Assembly (NCBI RefSeq): GCF_002096845.1
Contig: NZ_NCVK01000059.1
Location: forward strand, 1-64,000
From: Streptococcus mitis
Lineage (GTDB): Bacteria > Bacillota > Bacilli > Lactobacillales > Streptococcaceae
DNA: 64,000 bases
Reading direction: 5' to 3'
The translations under genes and the position numbers were made by a program. Numbering within the stretch: the first letter of the stretch is position 1; each line of letters opens with the position of its first letter. A model generated the notes under the pieces. The model saw nothing but the letters and a program-made list of their open reading frames with translations, searched no databases and had not been told where the DNA came from. Shown piece after piece: positions 29,590 through 40,459 of the stretch.

Positions 29590-31848
29590 TTAGTTCAAGT
29601 GCCAGATATCTTCGTTATACTGAGCGATTGTACGGTCAGATGAGAAGAATCCTGCTTTAGAAATGTTAACGATAACTTTATCCAACCATGCGTCACGGTC
29701 TTCGTAGTCAGCCAACATTTGTTCTTTAACCTTGATGTAGTCTTCCAAGTCAAGAAGAGTCATGAACCAGTCTTTGTTGATCAATTCATTGTAAAGACGT
29801 TCCAAGCGCTCTTTGTTTCCAGCTGCAAGAACTGCATCGCTAACGATGAAGTCAACCAATGGTTTGATAGCTTTACGAGCGTAGAATTCGCTTGATTTGT
29901 AGGCTGCTTTTGCGTAAAGATCGATAACAGTTTCTGAATCTTCACCAAAGATGTAGATGTTTTCGTCGCCAACCAACTCAGCGATTTCCACGTTAGCACC
30001 GTCCATAGTACCAAGAGTCAAAGCTCCGTTCAACATGAATTTCATGTTACCAGTACCTGAAGCTTCTTTAGAAGCAAGTGAGATTTGTTCTGAGATATCA
30101 CATGCTGGGATAAGGAAGCTTGCTGCAGTAACGTTGTAGTTTTCAACCATAACAACTTGCAAGTGTGGAGCTACTGCTGGATCGTTAGCAATAACTTCTG
30201 ACATGCAAAGAATCAAGTGGATGATATCTTGAGCGATTGTGTAGGCTGGAGCTGCTTTACCACCAAAGAAGATTGTGATTGGACGAGCAGGGATGTTACC
30301 AGCTTTGATGTCAAGGTATTTGTGGATCACGTACAAGGCGTTCATTTGTTGGCGTTTATACTCGTGAAGACGTTTGATTTGGATATCAAAGATAGAGTTT
30401 GGATTGATTTCCACACCTTGGTGTTCTTTCAAGTGACGAGCCAATTTACGTTTGTTGTGAGCCTTGATGCTTTCCAATTTTTCTTTGACAGCTGCTTTGT
30501 CTTCATAAGACAAGAGTTTTTCAAGCTCATCTGCTTCATGGTGCCAACCTTCTCCAAGAATCTCATCCAAATAGTGAGACAATCTTGGGTTAGCATGCAT
30601 GAGCCAACGACGGAAAGTGATACCGTTTGTTTTATTGTTGAATTTTTCTGGGTAAAGGTCGTAGAAAGCTTTCAACTCAGAATTTTTCAAGATTTCAGTA
30701 TGAAGTGCTGCAACCCCGTTAACACTGTATCCATAGTGGATATCCATGTGAGCCATGTGAACACGTCCGCTCTCATCGATAATTTGAACAGCTGGATCTT
30801 TCACTTCTGCTTTCACGCGACGGTCCAATTCTTCGATGATTGGTACCAAGTGAGGAACCACTTCTTGCAAGAATTCAAGAGGCCATTTTTCAAGGGCTTC
30901 AGCAAGGATTGTGTGGTTAGTGTAGGCAGTCATGCTACGAACGATTGAGATTGCTTCATCAAGCTCGATACCACGTGCAGTCAAAAGACGGATCAATTCA
31001 GGGATAACCATTGATGGGTGAGTATCGTTGATTTGTACAACTGCATAGTCAGCAAGGTCATGCAAGTTGCTTCCTTTTTCGATTGCTTCGTCGATGATCA
31101 ATTGCGCACCGTTTGAAACCATGAAGTATTGTTGGAAGATACGGAGCAATTCACCTTGACGGTCACTATCATCTGGGTAAAGGAAGAGAGTCAAGTTGCG
31201 AGCGATATCTGTCTTGTCAAAGTTGATACCATCTTTAATAATAGAAGAATCAACTGAATCCAAGTCAAACAAACGCAAGCGGTTTTTAGTTGCTGTTTCA
31301 TAACCAGTAACATCAATATCGTAAAGAGTTGATGTCAAAGTAAAGTCTGCAAATGGTACTTGGTAGCTACGGCTTGAGCGAACCAACCAGTTTTGCTCTG
31401 TCAACCATGCATTTGGAATTGTTTCTTGTTGATTGTTTTTAAGAACTTGTTGGAAAAGACCAAAGTGGTAGTTAAGACCAACACCGTCACCGTTCAAACC
31501 AAGAGTAGCAATTGAGTCGATAAAGCAGGCAGCCAAACGTCCCAAACCACCATTACCAAGAGATGGTTCCAATTCAACTTCTTCGACTTCGATCAAGTCT
31601 TTACCTGCAGCAGCAAGTTCTTTTTTGACATCGTCGTAAAGACCAAGGTTGATTAAGTTGTTTGACAAGAGTTTACCAATCAAGAACTCAGCTGAGATAT
31701 AGTAAACTTTCTTTTTACCAGTGTTGACTGGTTTTTGGCTGCTTGCAAGCTTGCTGTAGTTAAGAAGAGCAAGGTAAAGCTCTTCATTGCTACATTCTGC
31801 AATGGTTTTATTGTAACGATTTTGTACAAATTCTTGTAGTGATAACAT
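29590..31848 (-). CDS. malP: maltodextrin/glycogen phosphorylase
   Basis: 752-aa GT35 phosphorylase releasing glucose-1-phosphate from maltodextrins. The PLP-binding lysine lies in [15 protein letters not shown] near residue 600, and active-site segments such as [12 protein letters not shown] and KRLHEYKRQ are intact. It lies 25 bp after malQ, with GGAG before the ATG; in pneumococci the pair is transcribed together from the MalR-controlled malQ promoter. Confidence 0.95.
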   Translation of the reverse strand: MLSLQEFVQNRYNKTIAECSNEELYLALLNYSKLASSQKPVNTGKKKVYYISAEFLIGKLLSNNLINLGLYDDVKKELAAAGKDLIEVEEVELEPSLGNGGLGRLAACFIDSIATLGLNGDGVGLNYHFGLFQQVLKNNQQETIPNAWLTEQNWLVRSSRSYQVPFADFTLTSTLYDIDVTGYETATKNRLRLFDLDSVDSSIIKDGINFDKTDIARNLTLFLYPDDSDRQGELLRIFQQYFMVSNGAQLIIDEAIEKGSNLHDLADYAVVQINDTHPSMVIPELIRLLTARGIELDEAISIVRSMTAYTNHTILAEALEKWPLEFLQEVVPHLVPIIEELDRRVKAEVKDPAVQIIDESGRVHMAHMDIHYGYSVNGVAALHTEILKNSELKAFYDLYPEKFNNKTNGITFRRWLMHANPRLSHYLDEILGEGWHHEADELEKLLSYEDKAAVKEKLESIKAHNKRKLARHLKEHQGVEINPNSIFDIQIKRLHEYKRQQMNALYVIHKYLDIKAGNIPARPITIFFGGKAAPAYTIAQDIIHLILCMSEVIANDPAVAPHLQVVMVENYNVTAASFLIPACDISEQISLASKEASGTGNMKFMLNGALTLGTMDGANVEIAELVGDENIYIFGEDSETVIDLYAKAAYKSSEFYARKAIKPLVDFIVSDAVLAAGNKERLERLYNELINKDWFMTLLDLEDYIKVKEQMLADYEDRDAWLDKVIVNISKAGFFSSDRTIAQYNEDIWHLN

Positions 31849-31873
31849 GTTTAAGGTGTCTCCTGATATTGTA

Positions 31874-33391
31874 TTATTTCTTTAATTCTACCAAATTTTC
31901 ATTAATTCGTCGATAGATTGTTGTCAAGTCAAGCAAACCTTCCTCGACAGCTGGTGTCAATTGATCTTCAGTCATACGCCAAGACCAGTTTCCACCAAGG
32001 GTAGATGGGAAGTTCATACGAGCTGTCTCATCCAATTCTAGCAAATCTTGCATAGTTGCAATTGCCATGAAGCTAACTGATGAAAAGACTGTACGAAGCA
32101 TAGCGTGTGGAACTGTTTCGTATTCTTTACGGTTAGTATAGCGAGCCATGTACTCACGAGTCGCATCATCGATCTCGTTACGGTACCAACCAAGGACCGT
32201 ATTGTTATCGTGTGTTCCTGTGTACATAACTGAGTTAGCAGGTGCCAAGTGTGGGCTATCGATACTTTCGTCTTCTGGGTTGAAAGCAAATTGAAGAATC
32301 TTCATTCCTGGGAAGCCAGTACGTTCACGCAATTCGATAACTTCATCAGTCATGAAGCCAAGGTCTTCAGCGATGATATTTAGCTCACCAAGTTCTTCTT
32401 TAACGGCTGCAAAAAGCTTGTAGCCTGGACCTTTCACCCACTCACCAGGTGCTGCTGTATCGGAACCAGCAGGGATTTCCCAGTAAGATTCGAAACCACG
32501 GAAGTGGTCAATACGAACGATATCGTAGATTTTGAAGCTTTCACGCAAGCGTTCAATCCACCATTTGTAGCCGTCTTTGTCCATTGCTTCCCAATCATAA
32601 ATTGGGTTACCCCAAAGCTGACCAGTTGCAGAAAACTCATCTGGTGGGCATCCTGCGATGCAAGTAGCCTTACCGTTGACATCTGTCTTGAAGAGATGTG
32701 GATTTGCCCACATATCGCTTGAATCTTCCGCTACATAGATTGGCATATCCCCAACGATTTCGATGTGGTTGTCATTAGCGTAAGCTTTCAATTTCAACCA
32801 TTGTTGGAAGAAGAAGTATTGAGTCACGCGGTGGTAAACCAACTTGTCTGCCAATTGCTCACGATAGCTTTCAAGTGCCGAAGCTTTACGAACGCGAGCA
32901 TCAGCATCTGGCCATTCTGTCCAAGCAAGATTTTCAAAATGCTCTTTGATAGCCATATACTCAGCAAAGAGCTCAAGCCATGATTGGTTGTCTTGAGCAA
33001 ATTTCTCAAAATCTTTAACATCTCCGACTTCAAAGAAACGTTTCACCGCTTTTTCTAAAAGAGGACGACGTGCATAGTAAATCTTAGCATAGTCAACTTC
33101 AGACGCATCGCTACCAAAGTCAACTCCTTCAAGGTCACTTGCTTCCAACAAACCTTGCTCCACCAAGATATCCAAATCGATAAAATGAGTGTTTCCTGCG
33201 AAGGCTGAGAAAGACTGGTAAGGAGAATCCCCGTAACTAGTTGTTCCTAATGGAAGGATCTGCCAGTAACGTTGTTTTGTGCGGACCAAGAAATCAACGA
33301 AGTCGTAAGCACTTTGACCAAATGATCCGATTCCGTATGCTCCTGGAAGAGAAGAGATGTGCATCAACACACCACTTTGACGTTTTTTCAT
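31874..33391 (-). CDS. malQ: 4-alpha-glucanotransferase
   Basis: 505-aa GH77 amylomaltase, disproportionating maltodextrins taken up by MalXCD. GH77 motifs include [12 protein letters not shown], the nucleophile region [13 protein letters not shown] and AEDLGFM. The ATG at 33391 (MKKRQSG) has AGGTG 7 bases upstream; an in-frame start three codons earlier lacks one. Divergent from malX with a shared operator region. Confidence 0.95.
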   Translation of the reverse strand: MKKRQSGVLMHISSLPGAYGIGSFGQSAYDFVDFLVRTKQRYWQILPLGTTSYGDSPYQSFSAFAGNTHFIDLDILVEQGLLEASDLEGVDFGSDASEVDYAKIYYARRPLLEKAVKRFFEVGDVKDFEKFAQDNQSWLELFAEYMAIKEHFENLAWTEWPDADARVRKASALESYREQLADKLVYHRVTQYFFFQQWLKLKAYANDNHIEIVGDMPIYVAEDSSDMWANPHLFKTDVNGKATCIAGCPPDEFSATGQLWGNPIYDWEAMDKDGYKWWIERLRESFKIYDIVRIDHFRGFESYWEIPAGSDTAAPGEWVKGPGYKLFAAVKEELGELNIIAEDLGFMTDEVIELRERTGFPGMKILQFAFNPEDESIDSPHLAPANSVMYTGTHDNNTVLGWYRNEIDDATREYMARYTNRKEYETVPHAMLRTVFSSVSFMAIATMQDLLELDETARMNFPSTLGGNWSWRMTEDQLTPAVEEGLLDLTTIYRRINENLVELKK

Positions 33392-33434
33392 AAACAACAC
33401 CTCGTGTATTTGTAGTTTAAATTTTCATTTTTGG

Positions 33435-33450
33435 ACGCAAACGTTTGCGT
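33435..33450. promoter_or_regulatory. MalR operator at malQ
   Basis: Perfect 16-bp palindrome ACGCAAACGTTTGCGT, about 8 bp downstream of the malQ -10 box, where a bound LacI-type MalR would block transcription. Confidence 0.85.
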
Positions 33451-33457
33451 TAAGATA

Positions 33458-33486
33458 AGTATACTTCATTTTTGGAATAATTGCAA
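33458..33486 (-). promoter_or_regulatory. malQP promoter
   Basis: Minus strand -35 TTGCAA (33481-33486), 17-bp spacer, -10 TATACT (33458-33463). Confidence 0.75.
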
Positions 33487-33779
33487 GCGTTTTTAAAAAA
33501 ACTTTTGATTATTTTTTTAAAAAAAGTTGTCCTTCTTTATGTATACATATACATTTTCCTTTTCTATTTACAAAATCTTCTTCAACTACAAATCGAAGGC
33601 CCAACTTAGCTTACTTTTGGTCTAGATCAATTTATTTTTTGTTCAAAATCTAAGCAATCGTTTCCCTAAATAATTTCAGTAAAATCATGAAAATATATTT
33701 TCTGACTTTTCTTCTATTGTAAACAAATAAAACGCTTACCCTATTCGTGAAATTTTTTTAAATTTTTTACAAAAAACAC

Positions 33780-33808
33780 TTGCAACCGTTTTCTGTTTGT
33801 GCTATACT
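33780..33808 (+). promoter_or_regulatory. malXCD promoter
   Basis: -35 TTGCAA (33780-33785), 17-bp spacer, TG-extended -10 TATACT (33803-33808). Same elements as the malQ promoter. Confidence 0.8.
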
Positions 33809-33819
33809 AGTCCCATAAA

Positions 33820-33838
33820 GGAAAACGTTTGCGTTTCC
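33820..33838. promoter_or_regulatory. MalR operator at malX
   Basis: Imperfect palindrome GGAAAACGTTTGCGTTTCC, which shares AAACGTTTGCG with the malQ operator. It lies just downstream of the malX -10, fitting repression by MalR. Confidence 0.75.
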
Positions 33839-33876
33839 TCATTATAAAATTTGTTATTCTTTAGGAGGAATACACT

Positions 33877-35148
33877 ATGTCATCTAAATTCATGAAGAGC
33901 GCTGCTGTGCTTGGAACTGCTACACTTGCTAGCTTGCTTTTGGTAGCTTGCGGAAGCAAAACTGCTGATAAGCCTGCTGATTCTGGTTCATCTGAAGCGA
34001 AAGAAATCACTCTTTACGTTGAAGACCAATACAAAGCTTATGCTGAAACAGTTGCTAAAGCTTATGAAAAAGAATCAGGAACAAAAGTTAACATCAAATC
34101 TGGTGACCAACTTGGTGGTCTTGACAAACTTTCTCTTGACAACCAATCAGGTCAAGCCGCTGACGTTATGATGGCTCCATACGACCGTGTAGGTAGCCTT
34201 GGTACTGACGGACAACTTTCAGAAGTTAAATTGAGCGATGGCGCTAAAACAGATGATAAAACTAAATCTCTTGTAACAGCTGCTGACGGTAAAGTTTACG
34301 GTGCTCCTGCCGTTATCGAGTCACTTGTTATGTACTACAACAAAGACTTGGTAAAAGAAGCTCCAAAAACATTTGCTGACTTGGAAAACCTTGCTAAAGA
34401 TAGCAAATATGCCTTCGCTGGAGAAGATGGAAAAACTTCTGCTTTCCTAGCTGACTGGACAAACTTCTACTATGCATACGGACTTCTTGCTGGTAACGGA
34501 GCATACGTATTCGGTCAAAACGGTAAAGATGCTAAAGACATCGGTCTTGCTAACGACGGTTCTATCGCAGGTATCAACTACGCTAAATCTTGGTACGAAA
34601 AATGGCCTAAAGGTATGCAAGATGGTACAGCTGCTGGAAACTTAATCCAAACTCAATTCCAAGAAGGTAAAACAGCTGCTATCATTGATGGACCTTGGAA
34701 AGCTCAAGCATTCAAAGATGCTAAAGTAAACTACGGTGTTGCAACTATCCCAACTCTTCCAAACGGAAAAGATTACGCAGCATTCGGTGGTGGTAAAGCT
34801 TGGATTATCCCATCAAGCACTAAGAACCTTGAAGGCGCACAAAAATTTGTAGACTTCCTTGTTTCAACTGAACAACAAAAAGCCTTCTACGATGCAACTA
34901 ACGAAATCCCAGCTAACACTGAAGCTCGTTCATACGCTGAAGGTAAAAACGATGAGTTGACAACAGCTGTTATCAAACAGTTCAAGAACGCTCAACCAAT
35001 GCCAAACATCTCTCAAATGTCTGCAGTTTGGGAACCAGCTGCTAACATGCTCTTTGACTCTGTAAGCGGTAAGAAAGATGCTAAAACAGCTGCTAACGAT
35101 GCTGTAACATTGATCAAAGAAACAATCAAACAAAAATTTGGTGAATAA
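33877..35148 (+). CDS. malX: maltodextrin-binding lipoprotein MalX
   Basis: 423-aa solute-binding protein of the maltooligosaccharide ABC importer. A lipoprotein signal ends in LLVAC with the lipidated Cys at residue 25, followed by a Ser/Asp-rich linker and the two-lobed binding fold. AGGAGG ribosome site. First gene of malXCD. Confidence 0.95.
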   Translation: MSSKFMKSAAVLGTATLASLLLVACGSKTADKPADSGSSEAKEITLYVEDQYKAYAETVAKAYEKESGTKVNIKSGDQLGGLDKLSLDNQSGQAADVMMAPYDRVGSLGTDGQLSEVKLSDGAKTDDKTKSLVTAADGKVYGAPAVIESLVMYYNKDLVKEAPKTFADLENLAKDSKYAFAGEDGKTSAFLADWTNFYYAYGLLAGNGAYVFGQNGKDAKDIGLANDGSIAGINYAKSWYEKWPKGMQDGTAAGNLIQTQFQEGKTAAIIDGPWKAQAFKDAKVNYGVATIPTLPNGKDYAAFGGGKAWIIPSSTKNLEGAQKFVDFLVSTEQQKAFYDATNEIPANTEARSYAEGKNDELTTAVIKQFKNAQPMPNISQMSAVWEPAANMLFDSVSGKKDAKTAANDAVTLIKETIKQKFGE

Positions 35149-35159
35149 AAAATTTGTTC

Positions 35160-35186
35160 AAGGGGGGTGGAATTCAAATCCCCCTT
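35160..35186 (+). terminator. malX-malC intercistronic hairpin
   Basis: GC-rich stem AAGGGGG/CCCCCTT without a T-run. It probably stabilizes or partly terminates the malX message so that the binding protein is made in excess over the permeases. Confidence 0.5.
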
Positions 35187-35257
35187 TGAATTTATCAATA
35201 GAAACATAAATAGTTTAGGTTTTATCTAAAAACCAGTATTCTATGAAAGGAGTTATT

Positions 35258-36550
35258 ATGGAAAAGCAACAACCTAGTAAAGCAGCCCTGCTGTCTATCA
35301 TTCCTGGGTTAGGACAGATTTACAATAAACAAAAAGCCAAAGGTTTTATCTTCCTTGGTGTAACCCTTGTATTTGTCCTTTACTTCCTATCACTTGCAGC
35401 CCCTGAATTGAGCAATCTCATCACTCTTGGTGATAAACCAGGTCGTGATAATTCCCTCTTTATGCTGATTCGTGGCGCCTTCCATTTAATCTTTGTAGTC
35501 GTTTATGTACTCTTTTATTTCGCAAATATCAAAGATGCACATACAATTGCAAAACGCATTAACAATGGAATTCCAGTTCCACGTAGCCTCAAAGATATGA
35601 TCAAAGGAATCTATGAAAATGGTTTCCCTTACCTCTTGATCATCCCATCTTATGTTGCTATGACCTTCGCGATTATCTTCCCAGTTATCGTAACCTTGAT
35701 GATCGCCTTTACTAACTACGACTTCCAACACTTGCCACCAAACAAATTGTTGGACTGGGTTGGTTTGACCAACTTTACAAATATCTGGAGCTTGAGTACC
35801 TTCCGTTCAGCCTTTGGTGCCGTTCTTTCTTGGACGATCATCTGGGCTTTGGCAGCTTCTACTTTACAAATCGTAATCGGTATCTTCACAGCTATCATTG
35901 CTAACCAACCATTTATCAAAGGAAAACGTATCTTCGGTGTTATTTTCCTTCTTCCTTGGGCTGTCCCAGCCTTCATCACTATCTTGACATTCTCAAACAT
36001 GTTTAACGATAGTGTCGGAGCTATCAACACTCAAGTATTGCCAATCTTGGCCAAATTCCTTCCTTTCCTTGATGGGGCTCTTATTCCTTGGAAAACAGAC
36101 CCAACTTGGACTAAAATTGCCTTGATTATGATGCAAGGTTGGCTTGGATTCCCATACATCTACGTTTTGACCTTGGGTATCTTGCAATCTATTCCTAACG
36201 ACCTTTACGAAGCAGCTTATATTGACGGTGCCAATGCTTGGCAAAAATTCCGCAACATCACTTTCCCAATGATCTTGGCTGTTGCGGCACCTACTTTGAT
36301 CAGTCAATACACCTTCAACTTTAACAACTTCTCTATCATGTACCTCTTCAATGCTGGAGGACCTGGTAGTGTCGGTGGTGGAGCTGGTTCAACCGATATC
36401 TTGATCTCATGGATCTACCGTTTGACAACAGGTACATCTCCTCAATACTCAATGGCGGCAGCTGTTACCTTGATTATCTCTATCATTGTCATCTCAATCT
36501 CTATGATCGCATTCAAGAAACTACACGCATTTGATATGGAGGACGTCTAA
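35258..36550 (+). CDS. malC: maltodextrin ABC permease MalC
   Basis: 430-aa MalF-type permease with an N-terminal extension of helices and the binding-protein-dependent signature [20 protein letters not shown] near residue 320. The start is ATG 35258 with AAAGGAG upstream. Imports maltodextrins with MalX and MalD; no ATPase lies in the operon, consistent with a shared MsmK-type ATPase elsewhere. Confidence 0.95.
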   Translation: MEKQQPSKAALLSIIPGLGQIYNKQKAKGFIFLGVTLVFVLYFLSLAAPELSNLITLGDKPGRDNSLFMLIRGAFHLIFVVVYVLFYFANIKDAHTIAKRINNGIPVPRSLKDMIKGIYENGFPYLLIIPSYVAMTFAIIFPVIVTLMIAFTNYDFQHLPPNKLLDWVGLTNFTNIWSLSTFRSAFGAVLSWTIIWALAASTLQIVIGIFTAIIANQPFIKGKRIFGVIFLLPWAVPAFITILTFSNMFNDSVGAINTQVLPILAKFLPFLDGALIPWKTDPTWTKIALIMMQGWLGFPYIYVLTLGILQSIPNDLYEAAYIDGANAWQKFRNITFPMILAVAAPTLISQYTFNFNNFSIMYLFNAGGPGSVGGGAGSTDILISWIYRLTTGTSPQYSMAAAVTLIISIIVISISMIAFKKLHAFDMEDV

Positions 36551-36551
36551 G

Positions 36552-37394
36552 ATGAATAACTCAATTAAACTCAAACGTAGACTGACTCAAACCCTTACAT
36601 ACCTTTACCTGATTGGTCTATCAATTGTGATTATCTATCCACTGTTGATTACCATTATGTCAGCCTTCAAGACTGGTAACGTAGTAGCCTTTAAACTAGA
36701 CAGCAACGTCGACTTTAGTTTTGCTAACTTCCAAGGGCTCTTCTCTGAAACCTTGTACGGTACTTGGTACCTCAACACTTTGATTATCGCCTTGATTACC
36801 ATGGCTGTTCAAACAAGTATCATCGTACTTGCTGGTTATGCTTACAGCCGTTACAACTTCTTGGCTCGTAAACAAAGTTTGGTCTTCTTCTTGATCATCC
36901 AAATGGTGCCAACTATGGCCGCCTTGACAGCCTTCTTCGTTATGGCGCTTATGTTGAACGCCCTTAACCACAGCTGGTTCCTTATCTTCCTCTACGTTGG
37001 TGGTGGTATCCCGATGAATGCTTGGCTCATGAAAGGCTACTTCGATACAGTGCCAATGTCTCTAGACGAATCTGCAAAACTAGACGGTGCAGGACACTTC
37101 CGCCGCTTCTGGCAAATTGTTCTTCCACTTGTTCGCCCAATGGTTGCCGTACAAGCTCTCTGGGCCTTCATGGGACCTTTCGGGGACTACATCCTCTCTA
37201 GTTTCTTGCTTCGTGAGAAAGAATACTTTACTGTTGCCGTAGGTCTCCAAACCTTCGTTAACAATGCGAAAAACATGAAGATTGCCTACTTCTCAGCAGG
37301 TGCTATCCTCATCGCCCTTCCAATCTGTATTCTCTTCTTCTTCCTACAAAAGAACTTTGTTTCAGGACTTACAAGTGGTGGCGACAAGGGATAA
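36552..37394 (+). CDS. malD: maltodextrin ABC permease MalD
   Basis: 280-aa MalG-type permease with six helices and the EAA-type loop [20 protein letters not shown]. It starts 1 bp after the malC stop with GGAGG inside malC, so the two are translationally coupled. The terminator overlaps its stop codon. Confidence 0.95.
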   Translation: MNNSIKLKRRLTQTLTYLYLIGLSIVIIYPLLITIMSAFKTGNVVAFKLDSNVDFSFANFQGLFSETLYGTWYLNTLIIALITMAVQTSIIVLAGYAYSRYNFLARKQSLVFFLIIQMVPTMAALTAFFVMALMLNALNHSWFLIFLYVGGGIPMNAWLMKGYFDTVPMSLDESAKLDGAGHFRRFWQIVLPLVRPMVAVQALWAFMGPFGDYILSSFLLREKEYFTVAVGLQTFVNNAKNMKIAYFSAGAILIALPICILFFFLQKNFVSGLTSGGDKG

Positions 37395-37415
37395 TATTTC
37401 CCCGCCACCCTTTTT
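37377..37415 (+). terminator. malXCD terminator
   Basis: GGTGGCG (37377-37383) pairs with CGCCACC (37403-37409), followed by CTTTTT. The 5' arm is inside the last malD codons. Confidence 0.75.
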
Positions 37416-37421
37416 CATTTT

Positions 37422-37571
37422 ATACTCTTCGAAAATCTCTTCAAACCACGTCAGCTTCGCCTTGCCGTAGTACGGTTACTGACTTCGTCAGTTCTATCCA
37501 CAACCTCAAAACAGTGTTTTGAGCAACCTGCGGCTAGCTTCCTAGTTTGCTCTTTGATTTTCATTGAGTAT
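37422..37571. repeat. BOX element (boxA-boxB-boxC)
   Basis: 150-bp intergenic repeat bounded by ATACTC (37422-37427) and GAGTAT (37566-37571). It contains the boxA segment CGAAAATCTCTTCAAACCAC and the boxC segment ending in TTTGATTTTCATTGAGTAT, with an internal boxB-type hairpin (CTGACTTCGTCAG). These are the widely dispersed, probably non-autonomous mobile repeats of S. pneumoniae and relatives. It sits between malD and malA. Confidence 0.92.
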
Positions 37572-37625
37572 TAGCGATTGCTACTGTAAATAATATTCTT
37601 GCAACAAGCAATTTTTCTCCTAGAC

Positions 37626-37654
37626 TTGAAATAAAGCGCATTTCTCTATATAAT
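37626..37654 (+). promoter_or_regulatory. malAR promoter
   Basis: -35 TTGAAA (37626-37631), 17-bp spacer, consensus -10 TATAAT (37649-37654). No MalR palindrome adjoins it. Confidence 0.7.
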
Positions 37655-37691
37655 AATACTCATATAGAAAACACCTTTTAGAAAGATACCT

Positions 37692-38492
37692 ATGCTTCCA
37701 TATCCATTTTCCTATTTTTCAAGTATTTGGGGATTTCGTAAGCCCCTGTCCAAACGTTTCGGGCTCAACTGGTTTCAGCTTCTCTTTACCAGTATCTTCC
37801 TTATCAGCTTGTCTATGGTACCTATTGCCATCCAAAACAGCTCGCAGGAGACTTATCCGCTAGAAACCTTTATCGATAATGTCTATGAACCTCTGACGGA
37901 TGGGGTTGTCCAGGACCTCTCTGAACATGCTGCAATTGTTGATGGTAAATTAACTTATACAGGAACAGCTAGTCAAGTGCCTTCTATTGTGATCGGTCCA
38001 AGTCAAAGCAAGGAATTACCTAGGGACTTGCAACTGCATTTCTATACGAATGAGCTCGTCATCAGCAAGGAAAGCAAGGAATTGACCCGTATCTCTTACC
38101 GAGCGATTCAGACTGAGAGTTTCAAAAGTAAAGACAGCTTGACCCAAGCGATTTCTAAAGACTGGTACCAACAAAATCGTGTCTATATCAGTCTCTTTCT
38201 AGTTCTCGGTGCAAGCTTCCTCTTTGGTTTGAATTTCTTTATCGTCTCTCTAGGAGCGAGTCTTCTCCTTTATATCACTAAGAAATCCCGACTCTTTTCA
38301 TTTAGAACCTTTAAAGAGTGCTACCATTTTATCTTGAACTGTTTAGGATTGCCGACTCTGATTACGCTTATTTTGGGACTCTTTGGCCAAAATATGACAA
38401 CTTTGATTACTGTACAAAACATTCTTTTTGTTCTGTATCTAGTCACTATCTTTTATAAAACGCATTTCCGTGATCCAGATTACCATAAATAG
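37692..38492 (+). CDS. malA: MalA, DUF1189 membrane protein
   Basis: 266-aa membrane protein with one N-terminal helix, an extracytoplasmic domain (about residues 50-150) and three C-terminal helices, matching the DUF1189/MalA family found in mal loci of Gram-positive bacteria. Function in maltodextrin use is unresolved. It is followed 9 bp later by malR. Confidence 0.8.
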   Translation: MLPYPFSYFSSIWGFRKPLSKRFGLNWFQLLFTSIFLISLSMVPIAIQNSSQETYPLETFIDNVYEPLTDGVVQDLSEHAAIVDGKLTYTGTASQVPSIVIGPSQSKELPRDLQLHFYTNELVISKESKELTRISYRAIQTESFKSKDSLTQAISKDWYQQNRVYISLFLVLGASFLFGLNFFIVSLGASLLLYITKKSRLFSFRTFKECYHFILNCLGLPTLITLILGLFGQNMTTLITVQNILFVLYLVTIFYKTHFRDPDYHK

Positions 38493-38501
38493 GAGATTTT
38501 T

Positions 38502-39488
38502 ATGCCCGTTACGATTAAAGACGTGGCCAAGGCTGCTGGTGTTTCGCCTTCAACCGTAACCCGTGTTATTCAAAATAAATCAACCATTAGCGATGAAACT
38601 AAAAAACGCGTTCGCAAGGCTATGAAGGAACTCAATTACCACCCCAACCTCAACGCTCGCAGTTTGGTAAGTAGCTATACTCAAGTTATCGGCTTAGTTC
38701 TTCCCGATGACTCAGACGCCTTCTACCAGAATCCTTTCTTTCCATCTGTCCTACGCGGCATCTCTCAAGTCGCATCTGAAAACCACTATGCCATTCAGAT
38801 AGCAACAGGGAAAGATGAGAAGGAGCGTCTTACTGCCATTTCACAAATGGTCTATGGTAAACGTGTAGACGGTTTAATTTTCCTTTATGCCGAAGAGGAA
38901 GATCCTTTAGTCAAACTGGTGGCTGATGAGCAGTTCCCCTTCCTCATCCTCGGAAAATCTCTGTCCCCCTTCATTCCACTTGTCGATAATGACAACGTTC
39001 AAGCTGGCTTTGATGCGACTGAATATTTCATCAAAAAAGGCTGCAATCGAATTGCCTTTATCGGAGGTACTAAGCGACTCTTCGTAACACAAGACCGTTT
39101 AACAGGCTATGAGTCAGCACTCAAACAGTACCAACTGCCTCTTGATAGTAACTTAACCTATTTTGCGAATGAATTTCTAGAAGAAAAAGGTTATCAATTC
39201 AGTAAGCGTTTATTTAAACACGATCCTATGATTGATGCTATCATCACAACTGATAGCCTCCTAGCTGAAGGGGTCTGTGACTACATCGCTAAGCACCAGC
39301 TGGATGTCCCTGTTCTCAGCTTCGACTCAGTCAATCCCAAGCTCAACTTGGCAGCCTATGTCGATATCAATAGCCTAGAACTTGGTCGAACATCATTTGA
39401 AACGATTCTTCAGATTATCAACGATGCTAAAAGCAATAAACAAATTTGTTACCGTCAGTTAATCGCCCACAAAATTATTGAAAAATAA
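38502..39488 (+). CDS. malR: maltose operon transcriptional repressor MalR
   Basis: 328-aa LacI/GalR-family regulator. The N-terminal helix-turn-helix (TIKDVAKAAGVSPSTVTRVI, residues 4-23) is followed by a periplasmic-binding-protein-like sensor domain. In pneumococci MalR represses malXCD and malQP by binding palindromes of the kind seen at 33435 and 33820. Ribosome site AGGAG. Confidence 0.93.
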   Translation: MPVTIKDVAKAAGVSPSTVTRVIQNKSTISDETKKRVRKAMKELNYHPNLNARSLVSSYTQVIGLVLPDDSDAFYQNPFFPSVLRGISQVASENHYAIQIATGKDEKERLTAISQMVYGKRVDGLIFLYAEEEDPLVKLVADEQFPFLILGKSLSPFIPLVDNDNVQAGFDATEYFIKKGCNRIAFIGGTKRLFVTQDRLTGYESALKQYQLPLDSNLTYFANEFLEEKGYQFSKRLFKHDPMIDAIITTDSLLAEGVCDYIAKHQLDVPVLSFDSVNPKLNLAAYVDINSLELGRTSFETILQIINDAKSNKQICYRQLIAHKIIEK

Positions 39489-39512
39489 AAACCAGCTCAC
39501 GCTGGTTTTTTT
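39488..39512 (+). terminator. malAR terminator
   Basis: AAAACCAGC/GCTGGTTTT with a 4-nt loop and T-run, overlapping the malR stop. Confidence 0.85.
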
Positions 39513-39517
39513 GATCA

Positions 39518-40459
39518 CTAATTTTCTGTTTCAACGAATCGTCCCAAAATATGAACATTCTCCGAGACAGAGACAAAGGCACCTGGGTCCACCTGTTTCA
39601 TAATCTGTTTAAATTCATTAAACTCTGCACGTGTAATGACAGTGATTAAAACTGCCTTTCTCTCGTGATTATAGGTTCCTTCTGCATCGTGGATCATGGT
39701 TGCTCCGCGGTGCAATTTTTTATGGATTTTTTCAATTACTTTATCTGGATGATTGGTCACAATCATAGCCTGCATGCGTTTTTGCTTGGTAAAAACAGCA
39801 TCCGTCACACGGCTAGAGACAAAGATGGTAATCATAGAGTAGAGAGCGTATTTCCAACCAAAGGTCAAACCTGCTATCAGCATGATGGTCCCATTGACCA
39901 AGAAAGAAATACTACCAACATTCTTACCTGTTTTCTTGCGAATAGTCAAACTGACGATATCCGTTCCACCACTGGAGATATTGTTGCGAAGAGCAAAACC
40001 AATCCCCAAGCCCATGACAACTCCTCCAAAAAGGGCATTGATAATGGGATCCTCCGTCAAGGTCGCCACAGGGACAAACTGGATAAAGAAGGAACTCATG
40101 GATACCGTGATAAAGGTAAATACGGTGAACTTATGGCCAATCTGATACCAAGCCAAGACCATCAAAGGAAAATTAATGGCGTAGAAGGTCAGCGAAATAG
40201 GAATGTGAAAACCAAACCAGTGATTACTCAAGGCAGAGATAATCTGTGCCAGACCTGTCGCACCACTCGAATACACATGCCCTGGTTGGAAAAAGAAATT
40301 GACCGCTACTGCTGATAAAAAACCATAGACCAGAGAGGCCGAAATCTTCTCATCATATTTTTCGCGAGAGATGCTTTGTAAGACACGTAAAATTTTTATC
40401 TGATGAGCAAAGCGGCGCAGATAATAGCGCCACCGCTTAATTCGTTTTGCTTGTTTCAT
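39518..40459 (-). CDS. YitT family membrane protein
   Basis: 313-aa protein with about five membrane helices (a YitT/DUF161 unit) and a C-terminal cytoplasmic DUF2179-like domain (about 215-310) resembling ligand-binding ACT-like folds. Transport function suspected but unproven. Its start overlaps the aspS end by 23 bp, implying co-transcription with aspS. Confidence 0.82.
   Translation of the reverse strand: MKQAKRIKRWRYYLRRFAHQIKILRVLQSISREKYDEKISASLVYGFLSAVAVNFFFQPGHVYSSGATGLAQIISALSNHWFGFHIPISLTFYAINFPLMVLAWYQIGHKFTVFTFITVSMSSFFIQFVPVATLTEDPIINALFGGVVMGLGIGFALRNNISSGGTDIVSLTIRKKTGKNVGSISFLVNGTIMLIAGLTFGWKYALYSMITIFVSSRVTDAVFTKQKRMQAMIVTNHPDKVIEKIHKKLHRGATMIHDAEGTYNHERKAVLITVITRAEFNEFKQIMKQVDPGAFVSVSENVHILGRFVETEN

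Noticed and set aside
30217-30948. 243-codon ORF opposite malP
   Set aside because: Antisense frame of a well-conserved gene, no ribosome site, and a composition typical of shadow frames.
39665-40315. 216-codon ORF opposite the YitT gene
   Set aside because: Polar, low-order sequence antisense to a membrane protein; no ribosome site.
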